Source: Allium sativum (lineage: Eukaryota > Streptophyta > Magnoliopsida > Asparagales > Amaryllidaceae). Taken from it: DNA of 64,000 nt. A program made the translations under genes and the position numbers. Position 1 is the first letter of the stretch. Each line of letters opens with the position of its first letter. The stretch spans positions 54,306,001-54,370,000 of the forward strand of contig CM060911.1 of the NCBI GenBank assembly GCA_030737875.1, written 5' to 3'. The notes beneath the pieces were generated by a model. That model was given only the letters and a program-made list of their open reading frames with translations, was not told the origin of the DNA and made no database searches. Below, piece by piece: positions 1 to 12,843 of the stretch.

Positions 1-1942
1 TATCCTGAGTTGTCTTCATGCGCCTGTGGATAAGATCAGTCTTTTCTGAAGTTTCTCTAACCTCTCAGGTCCAAGTAGAAGCCTAAATCTGCTGCCTCAA
101 TTTGAGGTCCTTCCGCGGGAACATGTACTTGTGCTACTTATGCTTCATGTATAACTCGAGCCTCTCTCCAAGCAGATATTGCCGTCAAGTCTTAAGCACG
201 AATATTTTAGTGGCTAATTCCAAAACATGGGTAGGGTAGTTCTTCTCATGAACCCTTAGCTGTCTACCTACGTAACATACTACCCTTCCCTCTTGCATCA
301 GAACCGCACCAAGCCCTATACCACATGCATCAGTGTATAGTATGAAAACTTTGTTCCCATCGGGCAAGGTCAGGACTGGGCTGTTGTAGAGCCCTCTTCA
401 ATTGTTGGAAAGCATCGTCACAATCTACATCCCAAGAAAATGTCAGATTCTTCCTCGCCGGTTTGGTGAGTGGGGCTGATGTCTTTGCGAAGTCCTTAAT
501 GAACTTCCTATAATAGCCCGCTAAACCAAGAAAACTTCTCACCTCCGTTGCATTCTTTGGGATCTGCCAATCCTGAACTGCAACTATCTTTGCGCGATGT
601 ACTACCCCATCTTTAGAGACCACATGCCCTAGAAATCTCACTTATTTTCTCAAAGAATGACATTTAGAGAATTTCTCCTTAAGCTTGTACGCATAGAGAG
701 TTTTCAAAACGTCCTTTAAATGTAGGGCATGCTCTTCCCCGCTCTTCGAGAAAAAAATCAAGATGTTATCAACAAAGACCACACAGACCTTATTTAGAAA
801 CTCCCGAAACACCCTACTCATCAGATCAACAAAATAGGTAGGTGAATTCGTCAACCCAAAAACCATAATGAGCCACTCGAAGAAACCATCTGGAGTTCTA
901 AAAGCGGTCTTATCTATACTGTCATCAGCCACCCTACACTAATGAAACACCACGGCCAAGTCTAACTGAGAGAAAGCAGATGCTCCAACTAGTTGGTCAA
1001 ACAGATCATCTATCCTCATAAGTGGGTGCCTGCTCTTTTTAATGAGTTTATTCAGCTCTTTATAATCCATGTATAAGCGAAGAGAACCATCCGCCTTAGT
1101 TGCAAATACCACCAGAGCACCCCATTCAGATATGCTTCGCCTAGTAAACCCTTCCTCTGGTAGCTTCCCTACTTGCTAGCTAAGCTCCCTCCTTTCTCTC
1201 GGAGCCATATGGAGCACAAGCAATGCAACTGGCTTTGCATTGTCAACCAAGTATATATGAAAGTCAATCTTGCGCCTCAGAGGTAAGCCCCAAATTCCCT
1301 CAAAAACATCAGGATACTCACAGACTATGGGTACAGATCGCAGATCATCGATAGATGCATCAAGTGACTCTAGGAAACTAAGCATGAAATACCCTTTTGG
1401 GTCACAAGAAATCTCGAGGGTCCTCCCATGGCAAGTCAAAAGTCAAATGACCCTGCTCTCATAATCTAGAATGGCACTATACATGGTTGGCAAATCCATC
1501 TGTAGAATCAAACCATAGCCCATAAAACAAGATATGCGTCACACTCAAACTCGACGCCTAACACGGATATTTTCAAACCCCAACAAATCATAGACAGATG
1601 AGTCGTACCCCCAATGGGGTTTGAGACAACTACGGGATCTACAACCATACTAGTGCTAAGGTGCAGAGACTAAACCACAGAATCAGATATAAAATAATGC
1701 GAAGCTCTAGAATCAAAAAGAGTTTTTACTAAATGATTGGAAAGAGAAATCAAACCTACAACACAAACTTTTCTACCTCTATCCAGTAAATTGATCATGA
1801 GAACATACACCTTCCCTTTAGAAGATCCTGCCTTTTGGACCTGTCCTTGTTTCTTTGGGCATTTCCTCTTATAGTGTCCGACCTCACCATAGTTGAAGAA
1901 AGCGTTTTTCCTTCTTCGGCAATCTTTGACCAGATGAACCAA
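1..1942 (-). pseudogene. GyA gag zinc knuckle, protease, RT and RNase H remnant
   Basis: Broken polyprotein read in several frames. At 1670-1942 a degraded zinc knuckle (CFNYG-type, first Cys replaced by Phe: FFNYGEVGHYKRKCP) is followed by a protease active-site remnant, TLFDSRASHYFIS, where DTGA would be expected. At about 1440-1670 protease-flanking sequence persists with frameshifts. At 1176-1439 comes the RT N-terminal segment (RTLEISCDPKG, PDVFEGIWGLPLRRKIDFHI). At 642-932 lies the RT palm (FEWLIMVFGLTNSPTYFVDLM), whose catalytic motif reads FVDN instead of FVDD, so polymerase activity would be lost. At 330-641 is the RT connection ([31 protein letters not shown]). At 185-367 is RNase H ([15 protein letters not shown]). 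There are several stops and frameshifts, so it is non-functional. Confidence 0.9.
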
Positions 1943-2266
1943 GCTCTTACAACTACGAAATTTCTTAGAGGATTTACCTATCCGGGATGGTGGAGGAACA
2001 ATGGTTGTAGCTGGGGAGGGATACCAATAGGTTCCGTAGCCTTGAGATACCTACAGAACCAATCCGGTACTTGAATGCCCTCGGGAATATCAGGTTCCCC
2101 AAACATGCTGAAAAGGAAAAAGGGATTCAAACAGAAAATCGAAAGATATTTCCTATGGCTTTGGGGAATATGTTTTTCAAAACAGACTTTTCTTTTGAAA
2201 ATGCTTCATTTTAAAACCTTTTTGAAAAATATTTTCAAAATCTTTTATCCGATCTGGTAACCTTCA

Positions 2267-2278
2267 GCTTTGATACCA
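2267..2278 (-). other. GyA primer-binding site
   Basis: The minus strand reads TGGTATCAAAGC, one base different from the plant initiator tRNA-Met complement TGGTATCAGAGC. It lies 4 bp inside the LTR end, and this orients the element. Confidence 0.8.
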
Positions 2279-2282
2279 AGCG

Positions 2283-5200
2283 TGACACCCCACGCCCTTT
2301 ATTGTCACTCATTAAGAGAATGCATTAAGTTTCGTGAAGCACTATAAGTAAAGAGAAACAGAAATATTACAAGACAGATATAAAATAACAACATAATTTA
2401 AAACTTTATTAAGCAGAAAACAATGTGGTTCAAAACATAGTTACATCATAAGTCTGAAATGCATAAAACCCAGTACATCAATTCAAAACTTTAGTCTTGT
2501 AATTATATCATCAGAGTATAATAAACATGAAAAGAGCATAATCCCCAAAAGCATAGCTATAGTAGAAAGTACGAAATCAAGCAGTACATCTAAGCAGCTC
2601 CAAGCCGAAGGAAAGAAGAATCCTGATCAAGCTTGAGTATTCCCACCTTGAGAACCTTGGGGAGAAGGGATAGAAGAGAAAGAAGAGAAAACAAAATAGG
2701 TCAGACATAAAATTTAGCAAGCCCAATTACTTTTAGCATATAAATAGGTAAAAGTATCATGATAGGCATATAAACTAGAGAGATAGAAAAAAACATATAA
2801 GGCAGGTATGGCAAGGTAACAGGATAGAATAAGTAGGGCTTCCCAAACACTTTTCTTCCTATATATATATATACACACACACACACCCCTCTGCACCAAT
2901 ACCAGTGTCATATGAACAAGATGATCCCCAACGAGTATAAAATGGTAGACTTAGGCGTACTTCTAGAGAGAGGTTTTACCCCATACAATAACAGGCAGGC
3001 CAACTGAACAAACTGGAGTTACCCCTAAGAAAAATAAAGGGCTCCTAAACATACTAGAGTCTAGATGTACCCTAATTACTACCCCAATCGATCAGCTCCC
3101 TACTCCGTAGATACCCTGTGCTAACCCCTTAGTAGGATGTATCACTTCCTAAAGTGGCAACCCTTTATTTTCAAGATGTGCACAACCATTTCTACAGGTG
3201 TCACGTTGTCTTAATCCTCCCATGTCCGGACCCATGCACGCACATGACCCCGTCGGAATGCACCGTCCACACCGCCCCTTCGTTTGGATCTCTTAAAATC
3301 AGCTCGGTAAGCGTGCCCTGAATCAGACCTAGTTCGGAGTACTCGTTTAATACCTATATATTAGTTACTGACTGAAACGGGCCCACACACAAGACGATAC
3401 AAGCTTCCCCCTATGCTTGGATCCCCACTACTAGGATTTCCACAGGTTATGCCCTACCATGTAAAAAGATTGCATAACCCTACAGGTTAAGTTTGTGGGC
3501 CTATATATAAATATTATCCATCACCCCAAGATATACTTAACCCACCCACTGTTTCAATCAAGTTTACTTAACCCTTACTCAAGTTAACATGTTGATGTAA
3601 TCCTCTGGATTCAAACTGGTTAAGTATTACAGATTAACAGGTTATCCCCATTCACATTGAATTCTTTTCAAATTACCAAGTTCCACTTGCTTATTAATTT
3701 CATATATATATATAGCTTAGCCCATTTAAGATTATTAATAAGCCCATCACATGTTATTCTCTAGATTGTAATCCAAGATTTGTAATTTGTGATCTATTAT
3801 CCCCAGATTTTAATTAACGAAAGTATTCCATAATTATCCATTGTCTGTTTCCATAGTTACAATAACATGTAATTAAGTATACTTCATCTCAATTCACCCG
3901 TTTTCTGTCTAACATGTCACTACAACTTGTCATTGTTTACCTATTAACTTATTTCTCTTAACTAAGGTTTACTGATAAGTTTTTCTGCCTTTTATTATAA
4001 CTTATGTTATAATTTCCGCTTGTCCCTAGGGCAAGCCTACCTATTATATAACATTCTCATTAATGTAATTAACTATAATAGGTTATCCTCATTTCCAGTT
4101 TATTCCAATTCATTTCTATTAATTACAATTAGTGTCACTTATTAATGTCCTTTTATATACATATATTCATATATATGTTTATGAATTAGACCTCTCACAT
4201 TAAGTCTACAATTTGTGGATGTTGGATATGTCGGGCGGGTACGGGCAGACTTCTTCCACAAGTCAGACTTAACCTCGTGTCTCAGCACGTCATGTGTTTA
4301 TGCACTTTGACCCCTCACATTAGATTCACCACTTGTGGTTGCCGGATATGCCGGGCGGATCCGGGTAGACTTCTGCCACAAGTGTAATCTAATCTCGTGT
4401 CTAAGCGCGGTTACAGTTTCTAATTACTGTAAATCTAGGCATGTTCGTTTTTTAACAATTATTCCTATTTCATTACAGGTTTTCATGCCCTTTTCCTAAG
4501 CCATGTTCAGTACTAACAAATTTTCTTGTTTATCCTGCCCCCAAATTAAGATCTTTAATCACAACTTTGATTCATGCCCCCAATCAATATTCATGTTTTC
4601 AATTCAAGTTATGCACAAATTTCCTAATACAAGTTATACCCAATTAAAATTTAGATCAACATATAAATTATTCCCCAAATGCCAAGTCTTGGCTCAAGGT
4701 ACGAATTATACCCAATATTTCCAATCATATTTTACAATATGTTTTATGCCCCAAATTATTTATTCATATTGTTCCGAATTTCGTACGTTCGTGTATTTCA
4801 GTGATATGCCTAGGCTCGAAGGTAGCCTGGCTATAAAATAAAAGGGAAAGGAAGAAGGGAAGAGAACAGAAATAAACATAATAACAAGATTGCCATATGA
4901 TAGCAGAAATAGGCACGACAACTAATAAGCATATAGTGAGAAAATTGGGAATAATGACAAGATAGCATATAGGAACAGATCTGATGAACATGTGATAATA
5001 GAATTGATTCTAATATAATATGGACATCATAAACCGACATGCTGAGATTTAAACAGTGAATTAGATCTACAAATAATGGTAGATCTGACATGAAATAGGC
5101 ATAGGCTTAGATCCAATTCATAGTCATGTCAAAATGACTTATATACACAGGTTATGGCAGATCTGATACGATAATTAGTCAAAGGCTTAGATCCAATTCA

Positions 5201-5367
5201 TAAACATGTTAAGATTAATTTTTAGGAGTTCATATCTAAAAATAACGTTGACTCACTACGATTAGATCTAAGAAACAGAAGAATAGTAGCAGATGTAGAA
5301 GCACAGATATCTGAATTTGTCTGTCTCTAGTTGTTGAAGAAGAATAGGCTATTTTAACAAAGGTAGA
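2283..5367 (-). repeat. GyA 5' LTR, truncated
   Basis: The LTR ends on the minus strand with GGGGTGTCA immediately before the PBS. The visible length is 3085 bp. The LTR start is absent where GyB begins. The stretch has no gene. It contains a TA/CA microsatellite (about 2862-2886), the two stem-loop repeats at 4190-4412, and blocks shared with the GyC 3' LTR and with the GyD/GyF LTRs, such as the CTAGGGCAAGCCTACCTATT segment near 4027. Confidence 0.75.
4190..4412. repeat. Two tandem 120-bp stem-loop repeats in the GyA LTR
   Basis: Period 120 bp. Each copy has outer arms that pair: TAAGTCT (4201) with AGACTTA (4265-4271) in copy 1, and TTAGATT (4320) with AATCTAA in copy 2. Inner arms TTGTGG/CCACAA (copy 1) and CACTTGTGG/CCACAAGTG (copy 2) also pair. 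The outer arms differ between copies but remain complementary. The GC-rich loop (GGATATGYCGGGCGG) is nearly constant. Related units occur in GyD at 26817-27000. Confidence 0.75.
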
Positions 5368-7689
5368 TGTAATGACCCGGATTCTTATGGGTTAATTTTA
5401 AATATTTAATATGGATTTAAATATTGGGTGGATAATATAAATGGAATTTTATATTAAGTTATCAATTTAATAATCGATTTCGATTTAATGTCGAATAAGT
5501 CAAATTATCGTAATGCAGTAATAATTTAAATAAAAATGTATATAACTAAATCGAATCAGTTCAGATGATCAGTATAAAATTCAGTTGAGTTAGAATAATA
5601 ATATTAAATTATTATCGAAGAAATTAAATGGTTTGAAAATTTAATTTATATCAATTTAAATTAATATCTGTTCCAAATGATTGAATTAGACTTCGTGACT
5701 TATCCCATTGGGTTCAGAATAGTGATTTTACCCTAGAATTGGCAGTTGTTGGGTTCAGAAAGGAGTTCGACAGCATGGGTATTTTAAGTTTAAGGATACG
5801 GTTTTTAATTAAATTAAATTTAAAATAAAATATCAGGGTGGGTGGACCAAAACCAAACCCGTGTTCCACTTTATCTCCACCCAATCAAACATACCGTGCT
5901 TCTTCTATTACCACAAAACAAAAACATATCGTGCTCCTTCATTTACCACAAATCATAACCACCCTCTTCTATTATAAATCGCGCCACTCCCTTTTTATTG
6001 CCTCATTTCGATCTTCTGTATAAAATAGAAACAAATGATTGAATCCTCCAATCTCAAATGAAAACCGATCGAGCTTCAGATGTGGAGCAAAGACAGACCT
6101 TCCTGTCCTTCTCCTCTCAAACAATTTCTATTAGTTCAAACCCTCTTTTAAGAAGAAAAGCATAAAGTTATTGAAATCAAATTCGATTTTCAAATCCGAT
6201 GCTTCAGTTTCGCTAAGCACGATTCAGAAGTAGCATTGATTTATATTAGGTTGGACTCGATTATTTCCTGGTGGCGTTGTTTTCTCGAGTCACACTGCTA
6301 CTACAAGAGGAGTTGGAAAAGGGAATTGGTGATGGTGTTGATCATTGGATAGCAAGTGAGTTCGGTGGCAAAGTTCTGAGGGTTCGATTGAGGATTTGAG
6401 GTGCGATGTAAGGAGGAAGTCGCGATGGGTTTCGAGCTGAAACAATATGGCAGTGTCGATGTTATTTTCCACTGTAGTAGTCTTTTAATGGGGGAAATTT
6501 TAAAACAGTAAGGTAAAGTAATTCAATAATTTAAGTTATTTACATATTGATTTAATAAATACTTATAATACATATATGTGATCATGAAATTGATGAATGG
6601 AATGTCACAGTGGAGATTTTGAGGAGACAGAACTGTGTTTTGGGAGGAAAACTTAGCAAGAAAAATACTAATGGATAAGGTAATTTTATTTAAATTATTT
6701 CTTGCTTAAATTCATTTAAATAAAATTTGTATATATATGGATATATATATATATATATATATAAGATCTTGTCAACTAATTAATGTATATTGAATATATA
6801 CAAGATTTTAGCAAATGAAGTCAGTTGAATAAATCATAGCTACGGGATACCAAATCGAGAATTTAAAATGGAATCAGAATGGATCAAAAATAATCCTGGT
6901 GAGTAAATCTCACTCACCTCTTTTAGAATTATTTTTATTCGTTAAAAAAATAATTGTTGTTGCTTGTTTGGTTGAGTTAAAATATTACTGTGGCATGTTT
7001 AAATATATATGGTTATTTAGGTTTGATTATTATATATATATATTGGTTTGATGATTGGATTGTTCCCACACTATCATTAGCGGATGCCCGCAGTTTCATA
7101 GCGGATGATTTCCCTATGCGCCCCACAAATATATATTAGTGGATGACCTTCATACCGCGATATCCTGCCTCGAAGCAGGATGGGTATTACTATGTTGACT
7201 AACATCTGTGGATGCAGGAAAACAGGTTGGAGGAATCCGACTGGGTTCCTCAAAAATATATTATTTGTTTGTTTATTTATTTGCATATATAATGTCATAT
7301 ATGATGTGTTAGAAAACATGAAATAAATAATCGGTTGTTTGGTATTTAAATATCACTGGGCCTAAGTGTTAATTTATAAAAATACCCTGAAAGGGGTATT
7401 TCAGATTTAAAAAGGGAAATTATATTTTTCTAAAATAGAATTTGAATTTTTAAATAGATTTGAATATTAACTTGTTTTAAAAGAAATAAAACAAGTAGTT
7501 CCTTTATAAATGAAGTTTATAAATAATTCTTTTGTAAACGAAGTTTATAAATGAAATGAAAAGAATTATAATTGGATAATTCAGAAATAAAATACAAGTG
7601 TGAAATTGAAAAGGGAAATCTATTTTTTTTAAAAGTAGAAATATCGATTTCAAAAGGGATTGAAATCGAGACTTGTTTAAAGAATGAAT

Positions 7690-8120
7690 AAAGAAAGTTT
7701 GAAATAGAATTTGAATATAGAAATTCAAATGGGGTTTGAATATAGAAATTCAAATGGAATTCAAATACAGAATTTGAATATAGAAAATATAAAGGAATTC
7801 AAATATAGGATTTGAATATTGAAAGTGAAATGGAATTTGAATATAGAAATTCAAATGGAGTTTGAATATAGAAATTCAAATGGAATTCAAATATAGATTT
7901 TGAATATATAAAATTTGAATAGAATAGAATATAGAATATCAGAATGGAGTTTGAATATAGAAATTCAAATTGGAATTTAAATATAGAATTCAAATAAAAG
8001 TGAAAATGGAGTTTAAATCAAGGAAATTCAAATAGAGTTAAAATGGAGTTTGAATATTAGAATTCAAACAGAAATGAAATGGAGTTTGAATATTAGAATT
8101 CGAATAGAGTTAAAATGGAG
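7690..8120 (+). repeat. AT-rich tandem repeats in the GyB LTR
   Basis: Degenerate units of about 24-36 bp built on GAATATAGAAATTCAAATGG and TGGAGTTTGAATA. They occupy the same relative LTR region as the 27-bp array of GyH and the roughly 28-bp array of GyG, but with a different unit. Open frames here are by-products of the repeat. Confidence 0.8.
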
Positions 8121-8894
8121 TTGAATTCATTTTAATGAAGTTTAAAAGTTTTTTTATATATATATATAAATATAATTAAAACGAACTCGCCGCAGCGCTG
8201 TAGTTCGTAAATTGGCGATTCGAACTTCAATTGAGTATACATAATTCAATTGAAGTCGGAATTCTTTAAAACAAGAACCGTCAGGACCAGTTAGATAATA
8301 GTTTTCTAATAGAAGAGAAAAATCTAAATTTCGTCGAATAGATTTTGAGATATGTCAAAATCAAGTTTCTAAAATTGCAGCGCCAAAATCGTTTAAAATC
8401 CATAAGGGTTTATTTATATAAATATAGGGATTTTTAAGCAAACAAAAATCCGAATTTCCATTTGAGAAATCTAGACTGGAGATACAAAGTAAATATGAAC
8501 TCCAGTGAAGTAAGTTGAATGACTTTTTGAGACAAAAATCATAGTCTAAATGGTTAAATAGAATTAACTAAATTGGAGAATAATTAGTTAAAGGAAATTT
8601 GAATCGAAATTGGGTTTTTGGATAAGTGAAAGAGATTGAGAATTTATATTCGAAATCGAATATATAACTCGAGTTGAAAATATAAGTAGATTAGTTTATA
8701 ATTAAGTTGAAATATATTTGAACATGTTATATTCAGATAAAAAGGTGAAATATGCAAACAATTAATTAGCAAATCAATTAATGAAATAATTAACAAGTTG
8801 AGTTAAAACGAGTGTATTAAGTTGAAATGAATTAGAAATGTATGGATATACATGAGACAGGTTTGGGATGAAGTTAATGAAGGTATATAGATAG

Positions 8895-9095
8895 AATGCC
8901 CGACAAAAGGTATGTATTTAATTCATATATGAGATTTTATGCGCCGTATCGGCAAGCCGCTTGGCTTTTTCTTTTTCTTTTGGATTGGTGAGGGCCATGG
9001 GAGGCTATTTGAAATATCCCGATGCTCCCGGTACAAAGGAGGTTATGGCGAATTTTTCCGGAAATTTAAGGAGTTAGAATATTTTTAAGATAATT
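8895..9095 (+). other. Conserved non-coding block, copy in the GyB LTR
   Basis: Contains TGCCCGACAAAAGGTA, GCCGCTTGGC, the pyrimidine run CTTTTTCTTTTTCTTTT, CCCGATGCTCCCGGTAC and GAGGTTATGGCGAA in that order. The same ordered motifs occur at 17225-17440 (GyE LTR, minus), 48565-48760 (GyG interior, minus) and 57940-58190 (GyH interior, plus). The function is unknown. Confidence 0.75.
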
Positions 9096-11044
9096 TGATA
9101 GTTAGAAATCAACGTATCGATATATATAGAAGTCGATAAGGAAACGAACTTAAAAATAGAATAGTAAAATCAAAAAGGAAGACAAGGAATAAAATCTCGT
9201 AAGAATAGAAAGAGAAAGCGTATACGTGTTTAAAAGTGAATAAGTAGTGTATGGTATTGATTATTCGAGTAAGTAGTCATATCTGTTTTGACGTTATAAA
9301 TGTTATTCAGTCAAGGTCTGAGAGGTGGTTATACCCCAACTTGATTGATTTCGTTATTTACAAATAAATAGTAAGATTTCAGGCTCGAAAATCAATGTTG
9401 GATAAGAGTTAGTTGAATATAGTATTTGGGTTGTCGTAACGATGTTTTACACAACATCCATTTTAACCCAAATAAGTGTAAGCTTGGAAATATAATAAAG
9501 AACCTAAGTATAGAAATAAACGAGATCGGAAAAGAGATAAGTAATTGGAATATTTTCCAATTATAAATAGCATATATTTTCTAAAGTTTAGAAAATAAAG
9601 GAAGGCGGTATTCGGAAATGTTTTCCAAATAACGTAAAAGGCCAATATGGTTATTGAAAATATTTGGTTAAAAAATATTGATAAAGAAATAGAGAAGTGA
9701 TTTAATGGAATATTAACTAAGGGCTCAGTGATTGTTTGATAATTGGATGAACACTTGTTTTCTTCGATAGTTAAATCATCGACTATCGAAACACTTGTTT
9801 TTATTCAATAGTTAAATCACAGACTATCGAAGTTTTTGACCATCGTTGTCAATATGGAGAGACCAGTTGGATTATTATCCAAAGAACCACTCTGTATTGG
9901 CATAAGCGTTGCGAATCATATATGCCAAAGAAAATTGAAGACGGAGTAAAGTGCAAGAGCTATTGTATAAGTCTTAGATAATAGTGCCTTCAGTTCATCC
10001 TGTTCCTGGATGACTTGTATGGATGAATATTTGACAGAGTATTTCCAGAAAGGTCACGCACATTGATTTCTTCAACCGTACCAAGAGTGGAAGTGGAGAA
10101 GGAAACTTCTTTAGCTAACACGTAATGTACTGTTGTAGACGTCAATTAGTGATTTTCGATGGATCTGACAATGTGGCATTCGAAGTGAGTCTGATGTGAT
10201 GATAAAGCGTAACCTCAAGCCTCATCAACCGGTAAATGTCAAAAATCGGGCAGGCAGCATGGCTATGTAGGTCGCACCTATTAGGGTGTATAATCACCTG
10301 ATCTAGAGTTTCATTTACTTCTAAAAATCTATTGTTGATGTTGTCCCATTTGGGAAACGGTTGCTGATCCCAATCGTTGGTGATATACATTCAATACACT
10401 CAAGCGAAATGAGTGGTCGGTCATGTGTGGCTGAGTTGCAAGATGTTCTTGTTGAACTCAGTGTATTCTCCTCTAGGGATATACTAGCGGAAGGTGGTTC
10501 CATACCTTGTCATAGTTGGAAATCCATTACCCAATAAGTGCTTGCGGTTTTGATTGTATATTATACATGTGGAACGTGAGATGCAAACGTTCCACTAGAT
10601 TTTTATTTACTTGATTTAGACGTTATTATAATATCAGAAGAGTTTTGATATAAAGATTATTATTCCTTTCAAAAGGATTTTGAAAGATAAGTCAAGAGTT
10701 TGGACTCTCATAAGGGAAAAACCCGTTCCGTGTTATACGGCGTGGTCTTATGAGATATCATTTAGTTTTTCTGAAACTGTTTTAAACTGTTTACTCATAC
10801 CAGTCCATGTTGCGTGCTTGGTGCATGTGTCGCATGACAGGGGGTTCTCGCTTTTCGTTAGGTGGCGAACGGGAGACTCTTACCCCTACATGTCCCGAAA
10901 ATGAGGGTTGGTTGTGAAGTCGAAAGGCTGGCCGTAAAACATGGTGCTGGGGTACCAATGTAAGCCACAGTGGGGTATTACCTTGCTACTTTGGGGAGGA
11001 GAGGATGGTTGCAAAGCCTACTTGAATTTCCGAGACATTACAGT

Positions 11045-11056
11045 TGGTATCGGAGC
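11045..11056 (+). other. GyB primer-binding site
   Basis: TGGTATCGGAGC, one mismatch to the initiator tRNA-Met complement, 2 bp after the LTR end. Confidence 0.85.
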
Positions 11057-11092
11057 TTAGGTTGAGCGAATACCTAGGCTTGTGTGATATGT

Positions 11093-11131
11093 GCTCATTA
11101 GAGATAGGGTCAGCAGTACCCTAGAATGAGT
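11093..11131 (+). ncRNA. 39-nt leader hairpin, GyB copy
   Basis: The outer stem CTCATT/AATGAG and inner stem TAGGGT/ACCCTA enclose the loop CAGCAGT. It has the same length and position downstream of the PBS as in GyE, GyG and GyH, with compensatory changes relative to them (see findings). It is a structural RNA element inside a transposon leader, not an independent gene. Confidence 0.65.
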
Positions 11132-11699
11132 TGAGTGTATATATATATACACGAGAGCGCGTATTTGTTAATTGATTAAAACAAATGATTTCTATTGTGT
11201 TGGCTAGTCTGTTGAGTGGATTTTAAATTTTGGTCGAATCGTGGGACGCCACGATGTCGATAGGAGTTTATAAACACTTGAACAAAAGATTGGACATGAT
11301 ATTGTTTTTTTATAGTTGAGTTGATTGTTAGGATTATAATCGAATTAGATTATAAAACAGAAATAGTTATATATAACTAATAGAATTTGTATAAGAATGA
11401 AATATATACAAATGAGATGAATCAAAATTGAATTAAAATAAAATTCAAACAAGAATTCAGAACTTAAAATCCTGGGAGTTTGGAAAATATTTTTCTAAAT
11501 GGAGTTAGAAAGAAATATAGCACTGAACTCACTTCAGTGGCTGGAAAATAATTTTGATGATGATCGCAACCTCATCAGTGTTCATTTTCGAGTTTCTAAG
11601 TGATGGATTGCTACCTTAGAAAAGTTTTTGACGGAAATTTGTTTGAAAAGAAAACAAGTTGTTAGAAAATTCAAATGTTTTGAATTTGAGAAGGATATA

Positions 11700-12486
11700 A
11701 ATATATGTAGGAGAACTCTTGAGATATCTTGTGACCCATGGGGGGGCCAGTTATGCTTAGTTTCTGAGATTCCCTTAATGCTTATATACACGATCTTCGA
11801 CCTGTACCCATAGTCAAAGATTTTTCGGACGTATTTGATGAGGTTAGGAGATTACCCCTGAGGTGAGAGATAGACTTACGGATTTACTCGTGGAAAATGT
11901 GAAATTAATCGCTTTACATGTGCGCCACATGGCTTCTAGAGGGAGCTCAGCAAGCAAGTAGGTGAGCTATTCAACAAGGGATTCATTAGATAGAGCATAT
12001 CTAAGTGGAGAGCTCCAATCGTCTTTTCGACCAAGGAAGACATCTCTCTCCGTCTATGTGTGGAATAAGGGAGTTGAATAAGCTCACCAAGAAGAATAGG
12101 CACCCACTTCCGAGGTTTGAAGACTTGTTTGACCAGCTAGTAGGCACCTCGATTGTCTCACAGTTGGATCTAGCCGTGGGATTTCATCAGCTGAGAGGTA
12201 GCAGATGATAGTATCGATAAGACTACTTTACGGACTCCATATGGTTTCTTTGAGTGGTCATGCCTTTTGGGATGACCAATGCACCACCGTATTTTGTGGA
12301 CTTAATAGGTCGGGTGTTTACGGAGTATCTAAACAAGTTTATAGTAGTCTTCGAGAATGACATTCTGGTTTTCTCAAGTAGCGAGGAAGAACGCGTCGTA
12401 CACTTATGAGAGGTTCTACGCACTCTCAGTTCATATCAGCTTAAGAGTAAATTTTCTAAGTGTCATTTTTAGAGAAAGGGAGTAAG
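11700..12486 (+). pseudogene. GyC pol fragment 1: RT N-terminus and palm
   Basis: Starts near RRTLEISCDPWG, which is homologous to GyA RTLEISCDPKG. It continues through a frameshifted PDVF region and an RT fingers segment ([19 protein letters not shown]), then the first catalytic motif [13 protein letters not shown] at about 12162-12198. The palm (YGFFEW, about 12240) and the metal-binding motif follow, the latter altered to FEND at about 12350-12361 instead of FVDD. Several frameshifts and stops are present. The fragment stops at the GyD target site inside the RFLGHVV motif, and its continuation is at 29358. Confidence 0.85.
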
Positions 12487-12526
12487 GTTCCTATAACACC
12501 CCGCATTTTTAAGATAATTAAAAATG

Positions 12527-12560
<34 letters not shown>

Positions 12561-12809
12561 TGGATATATAATAATGGTGTTGTGCAATTTAAATTAGTGG
12601 AAGAAACGGAAACATTAATATGTTAATGATATATGTAATAAAAGGGAAAATAAAATAAAAACACTTAATTTAAATATCAGGAATTAAGTAAAACGGACAT
12701 CCCCATTGCATCCGCCTCGAGATTCTAGTTTAGATGGACACTTGGTTTGCGTAAATCGGACACCGTATGAAGAAGTAGTTAAGGTTCGAAGTTTGTATAC
12801 GCACAAGAG

Positions 12810-12843
<34 letters not shown>

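Larger units (their letters stand above)
1..5367 (-). mobile_element. GyA: decayed Ty3/gypsy retrotransposon, 5' part
   Basis: Reading on the minus strand from the right, this contains a truncated 5' LTR (2283-5367), a PBS (2267-2278), then zinc-knuckle, protease, RT and RNase H remnants running off the left edge of the window. Only about 350 bp separate the PBS from the zinc knuckle, so most of gag is deleted. The LTR is homologous, in opposite orientation, to the GyC 3' LTR: for example 2640-2715 matches about 37770-37840, and 3215-3260 matches about 37380-37430. GyA and GyC are therefore two copies of one family. The LTR start (minus-strand TGTAACACCCC) is missing because GyB begins at 5368. 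Confidence 0.85.
5368..11042 (+). repeat. GyB 5' LTR (5675 bp)
   Basis: TGTAATGACC...ACATTACA with the PBS 2 bp downstream. No gene lies inside it. A TATAAA-like signal lies near 5971-5980 and another at 6019. An exon-like leader (about 5990-6510) ends in a possible donor, AAGGTAAAG. It also contains AGCGGATG-rich motifs and a small perfect hairpin (ATCCTGC/GCAGGAT) at about 7160-7180, an AT-rich tandem array (7690-8120), the conserved block (8895-9095), and a terminal part (about 10690-11042) with the GTTCCGTGTTATACGG motif also found in GyG/GyH. Confidence 0.8.
5368..11700 (+). mobile_element. GyB: truncated long-LTR gypsy element
   Basis: It starts TGTAATGACCCGG at 5368. The LTR ends ACATTACA at 11042 and is followed by a PBS and a leader homologous to the GyH interior up to about 11605 (for example AACCTCATCAG against AACATCATCAG). 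Around 11700 the sequence switches to GyC protease/RT. Its gag-pol, if it ever had one, and its 3' LTR are missing. It belongs to the broad GyE/GyG/GyH kinship by LTR blocks, PBS position and the 39-nt hairpin. The right boundary is approximate. Confidence 0.75.
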
